Positions 60,503-64,000 of a stretch of DNA of 64,000 nucleotides are shown piece after piece. Under the pieces are notes generated by a model. The model saw nothing but the letters and a program-made list of their open reading frames with translations, was not told where the DNA came from and searched no databases. The stretch comes from UBA822 sp965249775 (GTDB lineage Bacteria; Gemmatimonadota; Gemmatimonadetes; Longimicrobiales; Gaopeijiaceae): assembly GCA_965249775.1 (NCBI GenBank), contig OZ252253.1, positions 1,364,001-1,428,000 of the forward strand. Direction: 5' to 3'. The translations under genes were made by a program, and so were the position numbers. Position 1 is the first letter of the stretch, and the number at the start of each line of letters is the position of its first letter.

Positions 60503-61777
60503 CTACACGACGCGCACCAGGTGATAGTTCTTCTTGCCCTTCCGAAGCAGCAGGAATCTCCCCTCGATCGCGTCGTCGATCCCGACCGCGGCCTCAACGT
60601 GCTCGACCCGGACGTTGTTGATCGAAAGACCTCCGCCCTCGATGGACCGCCGGGCTTCTCCCCGCGACTTGCACAGACCCGCATCTGCAAACAGGTCCAG
60701 GACTCCCGTGCCGTCACTCTCCAGGCGGGATCGGGCGATCTCACTCGACGGGACGTCCGAGAAGACCTCTGCGATGTCGTCCGCCCCGAGTCCGGCTATC
60801 TCGCCACCGAATAGCACGTCGGTAGCGCGCTGCGCACTCGCCAGGCCATCGCCGCCATGGACCCGCCGCGTCACATCTTCGGCGAGCGCACGGTGGGCGC
60901 TGCGCTCATGCGGCCGCTCGGCATGGGTCGCTTCGAGCTCGGAGATCTCTTCGGGACCCAACAGCGTGAAGGTCCGGAGATACCCGATGACGTCCCGATC
61001 ATCGACCGTCATCCAGTACTGGTAGAACCGGTAGGGCGACGTGAGTGCCGGGTCGAGCCAAACGGCGCCGGCTTCGCTCTTGCCGAACTTGTGCCCGCCG
61101 GCCCCGGTCAGGAGGGGGTACGTGATGCCGTAGGCCTTCACTGCTCGCATGCGGCGGACCAAATCGATGCCCGCCGTGATGTTGCCCCATTGGTCGCTGC
61201 CGCCCGTCTGGAACGTGCATCCGTATCGCTCATTCAACTGAACGAAGTCGTACGCCTGGAGGAGCGCGTAGCTGAACTCCGTGTAGGAAATCCCCGTCTC
61301 ATCGTGCTCCACACGCGACCGCACTGACTCCTTCTTGAGCAGCGCGTTCACCGAAAAGTGCTTTCCGACGTCTCGAAGGAAGTCGACCATGGGGACCTCG
61401 CCGAGCCAATCCAGATTGTCGATGGTCCGAGCCGGGTTGGAGGATCCGTCAAAGTCGAGAAAGTGCTCCAACTGGCGACGGATCCCCGCCAGGTTCTCAG
61501 CTGCCTTCTCCTTTGTGAGGAGTTGTCGCTCCTCGGTCCTGCCAGAGGGGTCTCCGATTAGCCCGGTTCCACCACCGACGAGCACGATCGGATGATGCCC
61601 ACCCCTTTGCAGATGCACGAGGCCCATGATGGGTACGAGATTACCCACATGAAGGCTTGCCGCCGTGGGATCGAAGCCGTTATACGCCGTTACAGGACCC
61701 TCGGCGAGCGCGGCCCCCGCTCCCGCCGTGGAGTCCTGCAGCATGCCCCGCCAGCGATATTCTTCGAGTAAGCTCAT
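60503..61777 (-). CDS. tyrS: Tyrosyl-tRNA synthetase
   Basis: A 424-residue class-I enzyme that charges tRNA-Tyr. The HIGH-like box is HVGN within FDPTAASLHVGNL, the tyrosine/ATP site is DQWGNITAGIDL, and the KMSKS-like loop is KFGKSEAGAVWLD. The C-terminal S4 domain (SRGEARRSIEGGGLSINN) binds tRNA. Length is normal for the bacterial TyrS type. A standalone gene here. Confidence 0.97.
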   Translation of the reverse strand: MSLLEEYRWRGMLQDSTAGAGAALAEGPVTAYNGFDPTAASLHVGNLVPIMGLVHLQRGGHHPIVLVGGGTGLIGDPSGRTEERQLLTKEKAAENLAGIRRQLEHFLDFDGSSNPARTIDNLDWLGEVPMVDFLRDVGKHFSVNALLKKESVRSRVEHDETGISYTEFSYALLQAYDFVQLNERYGCTFQTGGSDQWGNITAGIDLVRRMRAVKAYGITYPLLTGAGGHKFGKSEAGAVWLDPALTSPYRFYQYWMTVDDRDVIGYLRTFTLLGPEEISELEATHAERPHERSAHRALAEDVTRRVHGGDGLASAQRATDVLFGGEIAGLGADDIAEVFSDVPSSEIARSRLESDGTGVLDLFADAGLCKSRGEARRSIEGGGLSINNVRVEHVEAAVGIDDAIEGRFLLLRKGKKNYHLVRVV

Positions 61778-61863
61778 GTCCCTCGGTCACGTGTGGTGTT
61801 GCCGAATCGGAATCGCTGGAGACCCGGCGTGGAAGCCGAAAGATGGGTTCCCATCAAGCGCCG

Positions 61864-63306
61864 TCAAGCGAGCGAGACCCCCGAAAAAGCCGCACGCACC
61901 GCACCTCGATCGGTCTTCCCGTTCGCGTTGACCGGGAGCGTGTCGGCGAATTCCACGTGCCTCGGTAACTCGGAGGCGGAAAGCCGCTCTCGGGCCTGCG
62001 CCATCAATGCCTTCGGATCCGCCCCCACCCCCGGCGCGGGCACGATGAGCGCGACAACCGCCTCGCCCCAAACGTCGTCCGGAATGCCCGCGACCGCCGC
62101 AGCGGAGACACCAGGTAGGCCCTCCAGCACGACCTCCACCGATCGTGGATCGACAGTCGTCCCCCCCGTCACGATACGATCGCTGATCCGGCCGGTAATC
62201 CAGAGGTGGCCATCACCGTCGATCCGTCCCAGGTCGCCGGTCGCGAGCCACCCCCCCTCGTCCACGGCACCGGGGGAGACCGTGCCGCCCCGTGCGCAAA
62301 TCTCTCCGTCCTCCCGAATCCGGAGCTCGAGGCCGTCGATCGGAAAGCCGACCGTGCCGGGCTTGTCCACCACGAGGTCAGGCGGCGCTGTCGCCACCTG
62401 CGAACACGCCTCCGTCAGCCCGTATGTCAGCGCGACCGGATATCCCAGCTCGAGAGCGTTCGGAACGAGCGCACCGCCGGCCGCCGCACCACCAACCAGG
62501 AGGCACCGCAGCGTCGAGGGAACACGCTCCCCTCCCCTTACGTCGAGCAGCCGCCTCAGCATGGTGGGAACGAGTGAGGCGTGTGTCAGGCCATCCCGAT
62601 TGATCAACTCAGCGAGCACCTCCGCCGAGAACCGCCCCCGAACCAGCAGGATGCATCCCACGTGTGCCGCCCGATGCACGAGGGCGAGCCCTCCGACGTG
62701 GCCGAGGGACAAGGAGGCGTACCAGCGATCCTCCCCGGTGAGATCCAAGCGGGCGACCGAGGCGCGGGCGCTCGCGTCGAGGGCCGACGCAAGGATCGGG
62801 ACCGCACCGGGCTCACCGGATGTGCCGGAGGTCCAGAGGAGGGCGAAGGGCCTCGGGTCTGGATCGGGCACCGGGTCCGGCGCTGTTGCGTCGTCTGGCT
62901 CGGCACGCCCTTCACTCTCACGGCCCGCCGGCCTGGGGAGATCATCGAGCGTCGTAACCCAGTCCGCATCGAGCGCCACATCACCTAAGTCCGTGTCCGT
63001 GCTGAGGATCAGGTCAGGCCCAACGGCATCGAGCGCCGCCTCCATGCCCGCCACGCCCAAGACAGGATTGAGGGGGGCGAGGACGGCGCCGGTGCGCGGG
63101 ATGGCCCATACGGCCTGGACGGACAACGGACTCGGGTGGGCCACGAGCGCGACGGTCGAGCCGGGCCCGGCCCCGAGAGGTGCGAGGCGGCGGGCCATGC
63201 GGCCCACCGCGGCGTCCAGCTCGGCGTACGTCCATACACGACTGCCGTCGTCCAGTGCGGGAGCGTCGGGGCTGGCGTGGGCCGCCGCCCTGAGTGGATC
63301 ACTCAT
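61864..63306 (-). CDS. menE: O-succinylbenzoate-CoA ligase (MenE)
   Basis: A 480-residue AMP-forming ligase of menaquinone synthesis that makes OSB-CoA. The ATG at 63306 overlaps the menA stop (ATGA). The adenylation boxes are LLWTSGTSGEPG (phosphate loop), TYGLTEACSQ, GWLATGDLGRIDGDG, and the C-terminal NGKTDRGAVR with the catalytic lysine. The direct link to menA makes MenE the best call among acyl-CoA synthetases. Confidence 0.88.
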   Translation of the reverse strand: MSDPLRAAAHASPDAPALDDGSRVWTYAELDAAVGRMARRLAPLGAGPGSTVALVAHPSPLSVQAVWAIPRTGAVLAPLNPVLGVAGMEAALDAVGPDLILSTDTDLGDVALDADWVTTLDDLPRPAGRESEGRAEPDDATAPDPVPDPDPRPFALLWTSGTSGEPGAVPILASALDASARASVARLDLTGEDRWYASLSLGHVGGLALVHRAAHVGCILLVRGRFSAEVLAELINRDGLTHASLVPTMLRRLLDVRGGERVPSTLRCLLVGGAAAGGALVPNALELGYPVALTYGLTEACSQVATAPPDLVVDKPGTVGFPIDGLELRIREDGEICARGGTVSPGAVDEGGWLATGDLGRIDGDGHLWITGRISDRIVTGGTTVDPRSVEVVLEGLPGVSAAAVAGIPDDVWGEAVVALIVPAPGVGADPKALMAQARERLSASELPRHVEFADTLPVNANGKTDRGAVRAAFSGVSLA

Positions 63307-64000
63307 CCGAAAGCCAGTCCCGCCGCCAAGAGCAGACCGTAGAGACCGACCACACGGGCGGTGCCGGCCAGCGCCGGGATCAGCTCCCGGGGGTCGTCCC
63401 TGGTCATGATGAGGGTCAGCGGCGAGACGGCAGCCGCCCCCGCAACAAGGGCGATCAGCGCCGCCGTCGGCCACTCGTATACGCCCACCCCCAGGACCGG
63501 AATGGTGAACCCGACCGCCATCAGGACGGCATACTCGACCCGGGTACCGTTGCGGCCCAACCGCACGGCCAGAGTACGCTTGCCTGCCGAACCGTCGGTT
63601 TCGAGATCCCTGAGGTTGTTGGCCACCAGAATCGCCGTGCTGAGCGCGCCCATGGCCGCCCCGGCAAGGAGCACATCCCCGGGGACGGCGAGCGCCTGTA
63701 CCCAGTATGTGCCACCGACTGCGACGAGACCGAAAAACACGAAGACGAACGGATCGCCCAGGCCGTGATATGCGAGCGGATAGGGTCCGCCGGTGTACGC
63801 GACGGCACAAAAGAGCGACGCTGTTCCGACCCATAAGATCGGCCACCCGCCCACAACCACCAGGTAGACGCCGACCGCGGCGGCGGCAGTGAGCACAACC
63901 ACCATACCCCGCCATACCTGGACCGGCGGAATCAGCCCCGCCTGCGTCACGCGCACCGGGCCGACCCGGTTCGGCGTGTCTGCACCTCGCACGAAGTCGT
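63303..64000 (-). CDS. menA: 1,4-dihydroxy-2-naphthoate prenyltransferase (MenA), partial at window edge
   Basis: At least 230 residues; the N-terminus lies beyond 64000, where the frame is still open (DFVRGADT, matching the end of the first aspartate motif). An integral membrane UbiA-type enzyme that prenylates DHNA in menaquinone synthesis. The second motif is NNLRDLETDGSAGKRTLAVRLG. VRGADTPNRVGPVRVTQAGLI is typical of MenA. Coupled to menE. Confidence 0.9.
   Translation of the reverse strand, partial: DFVRGADTPNRVGPVRVTQAGLIPPVQVWRGMVVVLTAAAAVGVYLVVVGGWPILWVGTASLFCAVAYTGGPYPLAYHGLGDPFVFVFFGLVAVGGTYWVQALAVPGDVLLAGAAMGALSTAILVANNLRDLETDGSAGKRTLAVRLGRNGTRVEYAVLMAVGFTIPVLGVGVYEWPTAALIALVAGAAAVSPLTLIMTRDDPRELIPALAGTARVVGLYGLLLAAGLAFG

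Noticed and set aside
61793..63409. 538-codon plus-strand frame opposite menE
   Set aside because: Long antisense frame caused by high GC; Ser/Pro/Arg-rich without motifs, while the minus strand encodes a clear MenE.

Overview
The window is about 64 kb of GC-rich bacterial chromosome. The genes point to a diderm (Gram-negative type) organism with menaquinone: outer-membrane beta-barrel proteins (56.3 and 59.4 kb), many lipoproteins and Sec-exported proteins, and menA/menE. PadR-linked orphan duplicated permeases (ADOP type) and a secreted protein family with a PDLQG..W signature suggest Gemmatimonadota or a neighbour such as Acidobacteriota. That placement is inference, since no rRNA is present.

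Layout. 0.1-3.2 kb: two paralogous secreted proteins around a DUF2911 protein. 3.3-4.7 kb: an AT-richer MFS transporter, probably acquired. 4.9-15.96 kb: a genomic island at a tRNA-Ala(TGC) gene. It has three copies of an anticodon-loop att core, two copies of a 175-bp element end, two integrase 3' remnants and a repeated GTGTGCACGTTG motif. Its cargo is two small DNA-binding proteins, three PadR/ADOP permease cassettes (one permease intact, two decayed) and a lipoprotein. 16-29 kb: exported oxidases and hydrolases (copper amine oxidase, cyclase-family lipoprotein, PQQ dehydrogenase, epoxide hydrolase, a cytochrome c/propeller protein), plus an AAA/DUF4143 ATPase. 29-31.6 kb: a translationally coupled phospholipid operon (PlsC, a Tam41-like putative CDP-DAG synthase, a CDP-alcohol phosphatidyltransferase). 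31.7-41.4 kb: an acetoacetate-decarboxylase-fold protein, a TPR protein, a CDF metal transporter, and a coupled ABC/GldF-GldG fusion/DUF4340 operon followed by a large secreted protein. 41.4-42.6 kb: a complete IS630 element. 42.6-48.8 kb: GNAT, a very long coiled-coil protein broken by one frameshift, a hypothetical protein, a parvulin lipoprotein and an M50 peptidase. 49-50.5 kb: greA and a thioredoxin-like gene with a structured 3' region. 50.7-57.2 kb: a nitrogen module of two amt-glnK pairs, a sigma-54 activator and a TorF-like porin. 57.3-64 kb: housekeeping genes (lysine aminotransferase, purE, tyrS, menE, menA) and a beta-barrel protein.

The most interesting points are these. (1) The nitrogen module has two good -24/-12 promoters, one before an amt and one before the porin. 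Each is preceded by a CCTAC-N6-GTAGG palindrome that also occurs upstream of the activator gene, so a local sigma-54 regulon can be proposed. Both PII proteins lack the uridylylation tyrosine 51. (2) The three-gene phospholipid operon uses a mitochondrial-type CDP-DAG synthase fold. (3) The tRNA-Ala island shows repeated integration at the anticodon loop. (4) A 40-nt conserved block lies upstream of three exported-protein genes, and a 136-bp long stem-loop follows the greA/thioredoxin-like genes.
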